A stretch of 64,000 nucleotides of DNA from Couchioplanes caeruleus. Its GTDB lineage: Bacteria; Actinomycetota; Actinomycetes; Mycobacteriales; Micromonosporaceae. Position 1 is the first letter of the stretch, and each line of letters begins with the position of its first letter. A program made the position numbers and the translations under genes. The stretch covers positions 6,072,501 through 6,136,500 of the forward strand of contig NZ_CP092183.1 of the NCBI RefSeq assembly GCF_023499255.1, written 5' to 3'. Positions 45,124 through 53,583 of the stretch are shown one piece after another. The notes beneath the pieces are model-generated. The model made no database searches. It was not told where the DNA came from and saw only the letters and a list, made by a program, of their open reading frames with translations.

Positions 45124-46332
45124 ATGGTGGCGCAGGCGAGCAGGCTCAAGAACGTCCGGTACGACATCCGCGGCCCGGTGCTGCGGCGGGCTCAGGAGCT
45201 GGAGAGCGCCGGCCACCGGATCCTCAAGCTGAACCTCGGCAACCCCGCGCCGTGGGGGCTCGCCACACCCGAGCCCATCGTCGCTGACATGGTGCACAAC
45301 CTGGCCGACGCCGAGGGGTACAGCGACGCGCGGGGCATCTACTCGGCCCGGGTCGCGGTCGCGCAGTATTACCAGACGCTCGGCGTCGAAAGCGTCCAGC
45401 CCGACGACGTGCTGCTGGGCAACGGCGTCTCGGAGCTCATCGTGATGTCGTTGCAGGCGCTGCTCAACACCGGCGACGAGGTGCTCGTGCCGAGCCCCGA
45501 CTACCCGCTGTGGACGGGCGCGGTGACGCTGTGCGGGGGTCGCCCGGTGCACTACCGCTGCGAGGAGTCGCTGGGCTGGGAGCCGGACCTGGAGCACGTC
45601 GCGGCGCAGATCACGCCGAACACCCGGGCCATGGTGATCATCAACCCGAACAACCCGACCGGCGCGGTCTACTCGCGCCAGACGCTGCTCGGCCTGCTCG
45701 ACATCGCGCGCCGGCACGACCTGCTGGTCCTGGCCGACGAGATCTACGACAAGATCCTGTACGACGACGCCCGGCACGAGTGCGCGGCGGCGCTCGCCCC
45801 GGACCTGCTGGTGCTGACGATGAGCGGCTTGTCGAAGACGTACCGGGCGGCGGGCTTCCGCTCCGGCTGGATGGCGCTCAGCGGCCCGCTGCACCGGGCC
45901 GGCGAGTACGTGGAGGGTCTCCAGCTGCTGGCCAACATGCGGCTGTGCCCGAACGTGCCCGCGCAGCACGCCGTACAGACCGCGCTGGGCGGCTTCCAGA
46001 GCATCAAGACGCTGATCCGCCCGGGCGGGCGCCTCTACGAGCAGCGCAACCACGCCTGGCGCAAGATCAACGACATCCCCGGCGTGGACTGCGTGAAGCC
46101 CGACGGCGCCCTGTACCTCTTCGCCCGGCTGGACCCCGAGGTCCACAAGATCCGCGACGACCAGCGGCTCATCATCGACCTGCTGGAGCAGCAGCTGATG
46201 CTGCTCTCCCACGGCACGGGCTTCAACCTGCGCACCCCGGACCACATCAGGATGGTGTTCCTCGCGCCGGTGGACGTCCTCGACGACGCCACCGACCGCC
46301 TGCGCCGCTTCCTGGAGACGTACCGGCAGTAG
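45124..46332 (+). CDS. AlaA-like aminotransferase (glutamate-pyruvate type)
   Basis: A 402-residue fold-type I PLP enzyme. The PLP lysine is Lys238 in SGLSKTYRAAGFRSGW. Other motifs are LNLGNPAPWG, EGYSDARGI, NGVSELI, PSPDYPLW, INPNNPTGAVYS and DEIYDKILYDD. The overall pattern, including the end RMVFLAPVDVL, matches the AlaA/YfbQ group that makes alanine from pyruvate and glutamate. It is a housekeeping enzyme and probably stands alone with its own promoter. Exact amino-acid range cannot be read from sequence. Confidence 0.9.
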   Translation: MVAQASRLKNVRYDIRGPVLRRAQELESAGHRILKLNLGNPAPWGLATPEPIVADMVHNLADAEGYSDARGIYSARVAVAQYYQTLGVESVQPDDVLLGNGVSELIVMSLQALLNTGDEVLVPSPDYPLWTGAVTLCGGRPVHYRCEESLGWEPDLEHVAAQITPNTRAMVIINPNNPTGAVYSRQTLLGLLDIARRHDLLVLADEIYDKILYDDARHECAAALAPDLLVLTMSGLSKTYRAAGFRSGWMALSGPLHRAGEYVEGLQLLANMRLCPNVPAQHAVQTALGGFQSIKTLIRPGGRLYEQRNHAWRKINDIPGVDCVKPDGALYLFARLDPEVHKIRDDQRLIIDLLEQQLMLLSHGTGFNLRTPDHIRMVFLAPVDVLDDATDRLRRFLETYRQ

Positions 46333-46421
46333 GCGGTGAATCCCGTCCCTGGCCCGGGCCGGCGATCGTTCCAGTCGCCGCGATCGGCCGGCGCGTCGCC
46401 GTCGCGTCAAGGCCCCGAGCG

Positions 46422-46814
46422 TCAGGGGGCCCCGAGGAGATCCCACCGGTTGCCGGCGACGTCGAGAAAGACCGCGACCCGTCCGTACGGTTCGGCACGA
46501 GGGCCACGAACGAACGTCACCCCGGCTTCCGTCATCCTCCGGTACGCCCCGTCGAAGTCGTCGACCCGAAGAAAGAACCCGACCCGGCCGGCCGCCTGAT
46601 CACCGATCGCCGCAGCCTGCCGTTCCCCGTCCGCACGAGCGAGCAGCAGACCCGTCTGCGCGCCCGGAGGCCGAACGACCACCCACCGCTTGGGCCGCCC
46701 GTCATTGGTGACCGACGGTGAATCCTCGACGAGATCGAAGCCGAGGACACCGGCGAAGAAGGCGATGGCCAGGTCGTACTCGTCAACGATCACGGCAACC
46801 AGGTCGATCTGCAC
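46422..46814 (-). CDS. VOC-family (glyoxalase/bleomycin-resistance fold) protein
   Basis: A 130-residue protein of two beta-alpha-beta-beta-beta modules: IDLVAVIVDEYDLAIAFFAG to RWVVVRPPG, and GFFLRVDDFDGAYRRM to AVFLDVAGNRWDLLG. These are typical of the vicinal oxygen chelate superfamily. The classical metal residues are not complete, so a binding or unknown catalytic role is possible. The start is taken as GTG at 46814 because a TACGCT -10 box (46826-46821) lies 6 nt upstream; an in-frame ATG at 46859 is less likely. Confidence 0.8.
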   Translation of the reverse strand: MQIDLVAVIVDEYDLAIAFFAGVLGFDLVEDSPSVTNDGRPKRWVVVRPPGAQTGLLLARADGERQAAAIGDQAAGRVGFFLRVDDFDGAYRRMTEAGVTFVRGPRAEPYGRVAVFLDVAGNRWDLLGAP

Positions 46815-46852
46815 CGGACCAGCGTAGGCAAGACCGTGCCGGGCCGGCCGCC

Positions 46853-46915
46853 CCGGCACGCGGCTACCCCGGCGCGCGGCTGCCAGCGCGCGGGCTGCCG
46901 GCGCGCGGGCTGCCG
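46853..46915. repeat. Degenerate 15-bp tandem GC repeat
   Basis: About four copies of a 15-bp unit related to GGCGCGCGGGCTGCC, the last two nearly identical, lie between the VOC and GNAT genes. No protein or clear regulatory role is visible. Confidence 0.7.
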
Positions 46916-46923
46916 GCCTCGCT

Positions 46924-47469
46924 CTACAGGTCCATCGCGTAGACGCGGACCCGGCGGCCGGTGTCCGGCTGCACGGTCTCCCGCTCCAGCGACATCCCCA
47001 GCTTGATCATCACCCGCGCGGACGCCTCATTGCCGACGACGTGGACGCTGACCAGCCGCCGCAGGCCGAGCCCGGCGCGGGCCTGGGCGACCACGGCCCG
47101 GGCCGCCTCGGTGGCCAGACCCCGGCCCCAGTACGCCCGGCCGAGCCGCCAGCCGATCTCCACGGCCGGCATGATCTCGGGCAGGAACGCCGGCACCGCC
47201 AGCCCGGTGAACCCGGCCAGCTCACCGGTCTCCTTGATCTCCACCGCGTACAGGCCGAAGCCGTGCTCGTCCCAGTGCCGCCGATAGACGGCCAGACGCT
47301 CGGCGGTCGCGGGCCGGTCCAGCGTGCGCCCGTCGTGGATGAAGCGCATCACCTCGGGCTGGGCGGTGATGGCGGCGAACCCATCCAGATCCTGGTCCCG
47401 CCAACGACGCAACACCAGCCGCGGAGTCTCCAGTAGCGAGGCAGCACCAGAGTTCGTCGAGTCGGGCAC
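46924..47469 (-). CDS. GNAT-family N-acetyltransferase (RimJ/RimL-like)
   Basis: A 181-residue acetyltransferase of the RimJ/RimL type: LETPRLVLRRWRDQDLDGF at the N terminus, VEIGWRLGRAYWGRGLATEA (acetyl-CoA-binding loop R-x-x-G-x-A variant with GRGLA) and VVGNEASARVMIKLGM. It should transfer an acetyl group from acetyl-CoA to an amine, perhaps a protein N terminus or a small molecule. The GTG at 47469 has AAGGGG 2-7 nt upstream; an ATG at 47484 would add five residues and has no ribosome-binding site. Confidence 0.85.
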   Translation of the reverse strand: MPDSTNSGAASLLETPRLVLRRWRDQDLDGFAAITAQPEVMRFIHDGRTLDRPATAERLAVYRRHWDEHGFGLYAVEIKETGELAGFTGLAVPAFLPEIMPAVEIGWRLGRAYWGRGLATEAARAVVAQARAGLGLRRLVSVHVVGNEASARVMIKLGMSLERETVQPDTGRRVRVYAMDL

Positions 47470-47484
47470 GCCCCTTCGTAGCAT

Positions 47485-47751
47485 TCCGGCGGCATCGCAG
47501 CGACACATTATCGGCCAGCCGCGTGACAACTCGAGCGCCGGCCGCGTTCCTCATCAGCGGCAGTTGGGCTTGCGTTCGTCACCACCTTACGCTCGGATAA
47601 AAGTATTTGAGCCATTGCACTGGACGCCGCCAACGCATCGCAAGCCGATCATTCCCACCGATTGGCGAAGGCGACATCCATGTGACCATCGTCGCTTTCC
47701 TGGAAAGATCGTCAAGTACCGCTACGGGTGCCGTTGCGGAACAATTCTTGC
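47485..47751. other. Intergenic region of lower GC content
   Basis: About 267 bp without a gene, with AT-richer patches such as GGATAAAAGTATTTGAG near 47596. It may hold the promoters of the GNAT gene and of the small protein at 47752. Nothing firm was identified. Confidence 0.4.
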
Positions 47752-48405
47752 ATGCGGGGGCTTCAGTTGTTCTCACCGGCGGAATTGGATGCGATGCGTG
47801 ATCGGACTGCGTCACGTCGCCATTCTCCCGCCCAAGAGGAGTTTCGCCGCGAGCATGCCCGCCGGCGGGCGTACGGGTTGGCGCTCAGGCACGCCGCGAA
47901 GCTCCGGCGCTCCGGCGATCGCAACACCCAGCGGCCGGTGAGCCCCCGCAGCCCGACGGCGCAGAAGGCACACCGCGAAGCAGCATCACCACGTAGGCCG
48001 GACGCCGGCCCAGTGCAACCATCCATGCCGGAGTTTGCGGAAGCCCGATCTGCCCGAAACGCGGATGCCCACCGCTCAGCGAAGCCGACACCGACGCGGA
48101 TCCTGGCCGGACAAGCGGCGGTCCTGCCCCCTGCTACGGCCGAGCCGCCGGTGGTGCCGGGTGTCGCCGCGCCCGAGCCGGGGCAATCACCGGCGAGGCC
48201 AACGATATCGACGACGAAAGCGCTTGTTCAAGGCAGACGAAAAGCGTCACCCGGCACTTCTACGGCATTCCCGGTCCGCGGAAAACCACATCCCAGCACG
48301 GTGTGCTCATCGGCATGCGGCAGCGCCGCGACGCCACGGGGACCGGCAGCTCATTCCGGTCGAGGCCCTCCGCTTTTCAAAGCGTTGCCCCTCGCCCCGC
48401 CTTGA
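47752..48405 (+). CDS. Basic small hypothetical protein with a long disordered tail
   Basis: The frame encodes 217 residues. Residues 1-50 look like a folded, basic, helical unit (LQLFSPAELDAMRDRTASRR, then a basic helix RREHARRRAYGLALRHAAKL) of a kind I associate with short Micromonosporaceae hypothetical proteins. The remaining 165 residues are Pro/Ala/Arg-rich with no recognisable structure. Third-position GC is clearly lower than in neighbouring genes, especially in the first 50 codons, so the gene may be acquired or weakly constrained. The true protein may be shorter in related strains. No function is proposed. Confidence 0.45.
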   Translation: MRGLQLFSPAELDAMRDRTASRRHSPAQEEFRREHARRRAYGLALRHAAKLRRSGDRNTQRPVSPRSPTAQKAHREAASPRRPDAGPVQPSMPEFAEARSARNADAHRSAKPTPTRILAGQAAVLPPATAEPPVVPGVAAPEPGQSPARPTISTTKALVQGRRKASPGTSTAFPVRGKPHPSTVCSSACGSAATPRGPAAHSGRGPPLFKALPLAPP

Positions 48406-48554
48406 GCATTCTCATCGGCATGAGGCGCACCTGGTCTGGTTCGAGCTCTGTCATGGCGGCGCGGAGTCGCTGGGTGATCGGGACCGTTGGGCATGCCCTG
48501 GCTGGGAGCCACCACCAACCGAGCAGCCGTCCAACCCACCGGCGCGGGGAGGTG
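48406..48554. other. Intergenic region
   Basis: About 149 bp between a plus-strand hypothetical gene and the 3' end of a lipoprotein gene. It holds a second copy of the 12-mer CTCATCGGCATG (also at 48306). No gene is seen. Confidence 0.4.
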
Positions 48555-48833
48555 TCACTGGGCGATCTCGTTGCCCTTCTCGTCGAGCATGTGCTCCGAC
48601 CAGTACTTGTCCCACTTGTCGTCGACGTGCTTCGGGACCTTGCCCGCGGGATAGCGCACGTAGCCCGCCGGCGGGTTCTCGCCGTTCGCGACGCACGCGC
48701 CGCCGGTTGTGCTGCGGACCGCCTTGACCGGGTATTCGCCCGAGGAGCACATCGCGTCCTGGGCGCAGCCGCCGAGCAGGAACAGTGCGGCCAGGCCGGC
48801 CACGGACACCGTCGAGATCATTCGCGTACGCAT
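48555..48833 (-). CDS. SCO0607-family small lipoprotein
   Basis: A 92-residue protein with a type II signal peptide: basic start MRTRM, hydrophobic VAGLAALFLL and lipobox LLGGC, placing the lipid-bearing Cys at about residue 23. The mature part has two further cysteines (AMCSSGEYPV and GACVANGE) that probably pair. The end, PAGYVRYPAGKVPKHVDDKW and the following WSEHM, matches the small lipoprotein family known from Streptomyces as SCO0607. Function unknown; it should sit on the outer face of the membrane. The ATG at 48833 lies 7 nt after an AAGACT -10-like box and so may be leaderless. Confidence 0.83.
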   Translation of the reverse strand: MRTRMISTVSVAGLAALFLLGGCAQDAMCSSGEYPVKAVRSTTGGACVANGENPPAGYVRYPAGKVPKHVDDKWDKYWSEHMLDEKGNEIAQ

Positions 48834-48980
48834 GCAGCAGAGTCTTGTCACCGCCACGGCGATGGTCATCCGTACGCGTACTCAGAAGGGTCTGGTGTCC
48901 GCTGCCCGACGCGACGGTATCCGCGTGACCACCCCGGGTTTCTTCTTGGGGAGCAGGGACGAGACGAGGAGTGGGTTCGC

Positions 48981-50783
48981 ATGGCTGCTGCCCTGGAGGA
49001 GTTTCACTATCACGCCACCGATGACGCGGACGCCGACCGGCGCACGGGTGCCCGGACGCCGGCTTCCTTCGGCTCCGGCCCGGGGGCCGACGGGGAGCCC
49101 GAGGTCGCCGGGGGTCCGGAGGACGCCGGTGACCTGGATCTGTCAGCGCTGGGGCCGGCGTTCACCAGCAACGAGGCCGCCGCACGCTTCTACCTGGACG
49201 CGCTGCTGAGCCGCGACGAGCGCCCGGCGATGCGGTCGGTGGTGGCGCCCGAGCGTCCCGAGCGGGTACCCGGCCTGGTCGTGAAGAAGGACGAGGACCT
49301 GAAGGCGCTGGGTACGCAGCAGGTGCGCTTCACCCAGACGCACCGCACCGTACCGATCTTCGGGGCCGGCGCGGTGGTCGAGCTGACCGGCGAGCGTGAC
49401 CTGGTCAGCGTGAGCGCGCAGCTGGACGAGGTCACCGGTGTCGATCCGGTGGAGTCGCTGAGCCGCACCGACGCGCTGGAGCGGGTGGCGAGGTTCACCG
49501 GCGCCTCGATCCCGGCGGAGGCGGCGCTCGGCGGCAAGCTCATGTACTACAAGGACGAGCAGGCCGGCGTGTGGCACCTGGTGTGGTTCTTCAAGGCGCT
49601 CCCGGCCGAGCCGCCCGCGCCGCCGGACGCGCCGCGTGGCCCGGAGCGCGGGCACGGTCTCGGCCCCCGCCCGATCCGCGCGAGCGTCAACTATCTGGTC
49701 GACGCGCACGACGGCGAGATCCTGTTCTTCTACAGCAACGTCGCGCTGGCCGCGCCGCTCCCCCAGCCCACCCGGTGCTCGGGCGTGGACGAGGACGACG
49801 TGAAGCAGACCTTCTTCGGCCGGCTGGAGTCCGACGGCTCGGCCTGCCAGATGGACGACCCGTTGCGCTCGGTGCGCACGTACGACATCCAGTTCGCCGA
49901 CATCTTCCAGGACCCGCCGGTGCCGGAGCGCGCGGTCGTGGCCACCGGCAGCGACTACGGCACCACGAACCGGGCCGCGGTCTCCGCGCACCTCAACGCG
50001 TGCCGGGTCCAGGACTTCTACAAGTCGGTGCTGCAGCGGGACGGCATCGACGGCCAGGGCATGGTCCTCGTCTCGATGGTCAACACGACGGCGACCGGGT
50101 TCGGCACCCCGCCGGTGCTGAAGAACGCCTTCTGGTCGCAGGGCCGCATGTGGTACGGCCAGATCCGCGGCGCAGACGGCCGGCTGGTGAGCCTGTCGCG
50201 CTTCCTGGACGTCATCGGCCACGAGCTCACCCACGGCGTGGTCGAGACGACCTCGAACCTGGTGTACGCGACCCAGTCGGGCGCGCTCAACGAGTCCTTC
50301 GCGGACATCGCGGGCGTGATCATCAACAACTGGTACACGGCGCCGGACCGCCACGACGTCGGCACGTGGTCCTGGGAGATCGGCGCCGGCCTGGGCCCGA
50401 ACGGGGAGCCGCTGCGCGACTTCGCCGACCCGAAGCGCCTGGGCGACCCGGCCCACATGGACGACTTCCGCGCGCTGGCGCCGGGTGAGGCGCCGCACCC
50501 GCAGCTCAACGACTCGGGCTGGGTGCACGTGAACAGCAACATCCACAACAAGGCGGCGCACAACCTGCTGACCACGACCGAGAACGGGCAGCGGGTGTTC
50601 ACCGTGGAGGACGTGGCCGTGCTGACCTACCTGGGGATGGCCCGGCTCGTGCCGCTGGCCACGTTCTCGCAGGCGTTGCAGGCGATCGTGGACGTGGCGC
50701 TGACGTACTTCGGCGGGAGCCCGGACCGCGACGCGAAGGTGGCCGCGATCCGGGGCGCCTACGCCGCGGTCGGGATCAGCTGA
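48981..50783 (+). CDS. M4-family (thermolysin-like) metalloprotease without signal peptide
   Basis: A 600-residue protein. The zinc site is VIGHELTHG (His414, Glu415, His418) with the third ligand Glu438 in GALNESFAD. The substrate-binding His region is GWVHVNSNIHNKAAHNL. The N-terminal 250 residues include an FTP-like propeptide (VPGLVVKKDEDLKALG, then RFTQTHRTVPIFGAGAVVEL). The first 40 residues (MAAALEEFHYHATDDADADR onward) are acidic and have no hydrophobic stretch, so a classical signal peptide is missing. GAGGAG lies 9 nt before the ATG at 48981. The enzyme should be an endopeptidase that frees itself from its propeptide. It may be cytoplasmic, like protealysin, or leave the cell by another route. 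Confidence 0.87.
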   Translation: MAAALEEFHYHATDDADADRRTGARTPASFGSGPGADGEPEVAGGPEDAGDLDLSALGPAFTSNEAAARFYLDALLSRDERPAMRSVVAPERPERVPGLVVKKDEDLKALGTQQVRFTQTHRTVPIFGAGAVVELTGERDLVSVSAQLDEVTGVDPVESLSRTDALERVARFTGASIPAEAALGGKLMYYKDEQAGVWHLVWFFKALPAEPPAPPDAPRGPERGHGLGPRPIRASVNYLVDAHDGEILFFYSNVALAAPLPQPTRCSGVDEDDVKQTFFGRLESDGSACQMDDPLRSVRTYDIQFADIFQDPPVPERAVVATGSDYGTTNRAAVSAHLNACRVQDFYKSVLQRDGIDGQGMVLVSMVNTTATGFGTPPVLKNAFWSQGRMWYGQIRGADGRLVSLSRFLDVIGHELTHGVVETTSNLVYATQSGALNESFADIAGVIINNWYTAPDRHDVGTWSWEIGAGLGPNGEPLRDFADPKRLGDPAHMDDFRALAPGEAPHPQLNDSGWVHVNSNIHNKAAHNLLTTTENGQRVFTVEDVAVLTYLGMARLVPLATFSQALQAIVDVALTYFGGSPDRDAKVAAIRGAYAAVGIS

Positions 50784-50786
50784 GCC

Positions 50787-52463
50787 TCAGCGCGACCACC
50801 AGACGGCGGTGTCCGGCGGCAGGACGACCGCGTCCGGGCCGGCGTCGATCGGCCCGCTGGCGAGCAGCACCTCGCCGGCCCGGTCGACGCGGACCGGCGC
50901 GGCGCCCATGTTGACCGTGCACCGGAAGCCGTCGCGGTCGAACGTCAGCACGTCCGCGGGGGCGTCGGCCCACCGCAGGTTGTCGGGCGCGCCGAGGCCC
51001 GGGTGCGAGCGGCGGATCGCCAGGGCGGCCCGGTACAGCGACAGCGTGGAGCCGGGCGCGTTCTCCTGCGCCGCCACGCTGAGCTGCGCCCAGGCCGGCG
51101 GCTGCGGCAGCCAGCTGGGACCGCCGTCGGGACCGAAGCCGTACGGGGCCCGGTCGCCGTGCCACGGTATCGGCACGCGGCAGCCGTCGCGGTAACCGTC
51201 CTGGCCGGCGGCGCGGTGGAACGCCGGGTCCTGGCGTACCTCCGGGGGCAGGTCCACGACCTCGGGCAAACCCAGCTCCTCGCCCTGGTAGAGGTACGCC
51301 GACCCGGGCAGCGCGAGCAGCAGCAGGGAGGCGGCGCGGGCCCGGCGCAGCCCGGCGACCGGGTCGACGGCGGTGGGGCGGCGGCCGGCGACGTCACCGT
51401 CGTCGGCCTGCAGCAGGCGGTTGGTGTGCCGGACCACGTCGTGGTTGGACAGCGTCCAGGTGGCGGGGGCGCCGACCGCGCGCATCGCTGCCAGCGAGGC
51501 GTCGATCATCCGGCGCTGGTCCGCGACGTTCCAGCCGGTGCCGAGGTAGCTGAAGTTGAACGCCTGGTGCAGCTCGTCGGGGCGCACGTACGCGGCGACG
51601 CGCTCCAGCGTCGGCGCCCAGGCCTCGGCGACGGCGATGCGCTCGCCGGGGTACTCGTCGAGGATGCGCCGCCAGCTGCGGTAGATGTCGTGCACCCCGT
51701 CGCGGTCGAAGCAGGGGCTGACGCCGACGTCGAGCAGGTGCCACTGGGTCTCGACGCCGAGGTCGGGCAGGCCCTGCGCCTTGACCAGCCCGTGCGCGAC
51801 GTCGATGCGGAAGCCGTCGACGCCCAGATCGAGCCAGAACCGCAGGATCGTCCGGAACTCGTCGGCGACCGCCGGGTGGTCCCAGTCGAAGTCGGGCTGC
51901 TCGGGGGCGAACAGGTGCAGGTACCACTCGCCCGGCGTGCCGTCGGGGTTCGCGGTGCGGGTCCAGGCGGGTCCGCCGAAGATGGACGGCCAGTCGTTGG
52001 GCGGCAGCTCGCCGCCGGCGCCCCGGCCGGGCCGGAAGTGGTAGCGGTCGCGGAACGGCGAGCCGGGTCCCTCGGCGAGGGCGCGCCGGAACCACTCGTG
52101 CCGGTCGGACGAGTGGTTGGGGACGAGGTCGACGATGACCCGCAGCCCGAGGTCGTGGGCGTCGGCGATCAGCCCCTGCGCGTCGGCGAGGGTGCCGAAC
52201 ACCGGGTCGACCGTCCGGTAGTCGGCGACGTCGTAGCCGGCGTCGGCCTGCGGGGAGGCGTAGAAGGGCGAGAGCCACACGGCGTCGACGCCGAGGTCCC
52301 GCAGGTACGGCAACCGGCCGCGGATGCCCGGCAGGTCGCCCATGCCGTCGCCGTCCGAGTCGGCGAAGCTGCGCGGGTAGATCTGGTAGATGACCGCGTC
52401 CCGCCACCAGGAGACGGGCACGGCGACGGCGGAGCCCTCCCGCCGATCGATCACTGAGGTCAT
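50787..52463 (-). CDS. GH13 alpha-glucosidase (oligo-1,6-/maltose-type)
   Basis: A 558-residue cytoplasmic enzyme. It starts into the barrel with WWRDAVIYQIYPRSFADSDG. The four conserved regions are DLVPNHSS, GFRIDVAH (nucleophile Asp221), IAVAEAW (acid/base Glu280) and LSNHDVVR (Asp342). The pattern fits family 13 subfamilies of alpha-glucosidases acting on maltose, isomaltose or related oligosaccharides. No transporter gene is next to it. The start at 52463 lies 8 nt after a TAGCGT -10 box, with a 12-bp palindromic operator just upstream. The LacI regulator gene directly precedes it on the same strand, so it is probably induced by its substrate. Confidence 0.92.
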   Translation of the reverse strand: MTSVIDRREGSAVAVPVSWWRDAVIYQIYPRSFADSDGDGMGDLPGIRGRLPYLRDLGVDAVWLSPFYASPQADAGYDVADYRTVDPVFGTLADAQGLIADAHDLGLRVIVDLVPNHSSDRHEWFRRALAEGPGSPFRDRYHFRPGRGAGGELPPNDWPSIFGGPAWTRTANPDGTPGEWYLHLFAPEQPDFDWDHPAVADEFRTILRFWLDLGVDGFRIDVAHGLVKAQGLPDLGVETQWHLLDVGVSPCFDRDGVHDIYRSWRRILDEYPGERIAVAEAWAPTLERVAAYVRPDELHQAFNFSYLGTGWNVADQRRMIDASLAAMRAVGAPATWTLSNHDVVRHTNRLLQADDGDVAGRRPTAVDPVAGLRRARAASLLLLALPGSAYLYQGEELGLPEVVDLPPEVRQDPAFHRAAGQDGYRDGCRVPIPWHGDRAPYGFGPDGGPSWLPQPPAWAQLSVAAQENAPGSTLSLYRAALAIRRSHPGLGAPDNLRWADAPADVLTFDRDGFRCTVNMGAAPVRVDRAGEVLLASGPIDAGPDAVVLPPDTAVWWSR

Positions 52464-52471
52464 GGCGGAGG

Positions 52472-52498
52472 ACGCTAGCACGTTACTAACACGTGTTA
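52472..52498 (-). promoter_or_regulatory. Promoter and LacI-type operator of the GH13 gene
   Basis: On the minus strand a -10 TAGCGT (52477-52472) lies 8 nt before the ATG at 52463. The perfect 12-bp palindrome TAACACGTGTTA (52487-52498) sits in the -35/spacer region and overlaps the TAA stop codon of the upstream LacI gene. A repressor bound here would block RNA polymerase. Confidence 0.7.
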
Positions 52499-53536
52499 CA
52501 TGGGGGCGGCCGTGGAATCTCTGACCACGAGCGACGTGCCGAGCACCTGGTGCGGGTGCTGGTCCTCGCCCCGGATCGCGGAGATGAGGAAGCCGGCGGC
52601 GGTCCGGCCCTTGGTCACGATCGGCTGGCGTACGGTGGTCAGCCGCGGCCGGAACCACGCGGACTCGGCGAGGTCGTCGAAGCCGGTCACCGAGACCCGC
52701 CCGGGCACGTCGATGCCCAGCTCCTGACAGGCGTCGACGGCGCCGTACGCGAGCACGTCGGACAGCGCCAGGATCGCCGTCGGCCGGTCCTGTTCCATCA
52801 TCCGGCGGGTCGCGCGGTAGCCGTCCGTCCGGGTCACCGGCACCTCGGCCAGCGTCACGTCCGCCATGCTCAGCCCCGCGCCCGCCAGTGCCTCGGCGAT
52901 GCCGGCCAGGCGCCGCGCCAGCGGCCCCCGGTAGCCGCGCTCGGCCGCGTCCGGGCCGGGATCCATGGAGAGCACGGCCAGCCGCCGGTGCCCCAGCTCC
53001 AGCAGGTGCCGGGTGACCTCGCGGGCGCCGGCGTGGTCGTCGACGTCCACGCTGGGCGCGCCCTCGTACCGGTCGCTGTCGATGAGCACGAACGGGATGC
53101 CGCGCCGCTCCAGCTCCGCCACCTCGCCCCGGTCGGTCTCCAGCCCGCACACGACGAAGCCGTCGACCGCCGCGTACGGGATGGCCTTGAGCACCGAGTC
53201 CTGCAGCGGCGGGCTGAGCAGCAGCGTGTAGCCCTCCTGGTCGCAGATCTGCCCGACACCCATGAGGAACCGGGCGTAGTACGGGTTCTCCAGGATCCGC
53301 GCCAGCCGTTGCGGCAGCAGCACGCCGAGCGAGTTCGTGGTGCCCGCCTGCAGCATCCGCGCCAGCGTGTTGGGGGTGTAACCGATCTCCTCGGCCACCG
53401 CGAGGATGCGGTCGCGGGTCGCGGCGGAGATGCGGTGCGGGTTGTTGAACGCGAACGACACCGCGGACCGGGAGACCCCGGCCGCGGCGGCGACATCGCT
53501 GGACGTCGGCTTGCCGCCGGCCCGTCTCGACGGCAT
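52496..53536 (-). CDS. LacI-family regulator of the GH13 gene
   Basis: A 346-residue LacI/GalR regulator. The HTH and hinge helix are at residues about 8-65 (TSSDVAAAAGVSRSAVSFAF, VAEEIGYTPNTLARML), followed by the periplasmic-binding-protein-like ligand domain (GVLLPQRLARILENPYYARF, DGFVVCGLE, HRRLAVLSMDP, VTGFDDLAESAWF, TTVRQPI). It should repress the adjacent alpha-glucosidase gene until a sugar binds. The operator overlaps the end of this gene. Start ATG at 53536 with GAGG upstream. Confidence 0.9.
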   Translation of the reverse strand: MPSRRAGGKPTSSDVAAAAGVSRSAVSFAFNNPHRISAATRDRILAVAEEIGYTPNTLARMLQAGTTNSLGVLLPQRLARILENPYYARFLMGVGQICDQEGYTLLLSPPLQDSVLKAIPYAAVDGFVVCGLETDRGEVAELERRGIPFVLIDSDRYEGAPSVDVDDHAGAREVTRHLLELGHRRLAVLSMDPGPDAAERGYRGPLARRLAGIAEALAGAGLSMADVTLAEVPVTRTDGYRATRRMMEQDRPTAILALSDVLAYGAVDACQELGIDVPGRVSVTGFDDLAESAWFRPRLTTVRQPIVTKGRTAAGFLISAIRGEDQHPHQVLGTSLVVRDSTAAPM

Positions 53537-53583
53537 GGGCTCACAAACCTCGCAGTCGTGGGTGGGCGCCTACGATATCCCAG

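Noticed and set aside
46853..46915. Tandem GC repeat as a possible CRISPR
   Set aside because: The units are adjacent with no spacers and are degenerate; no cas genes are present.
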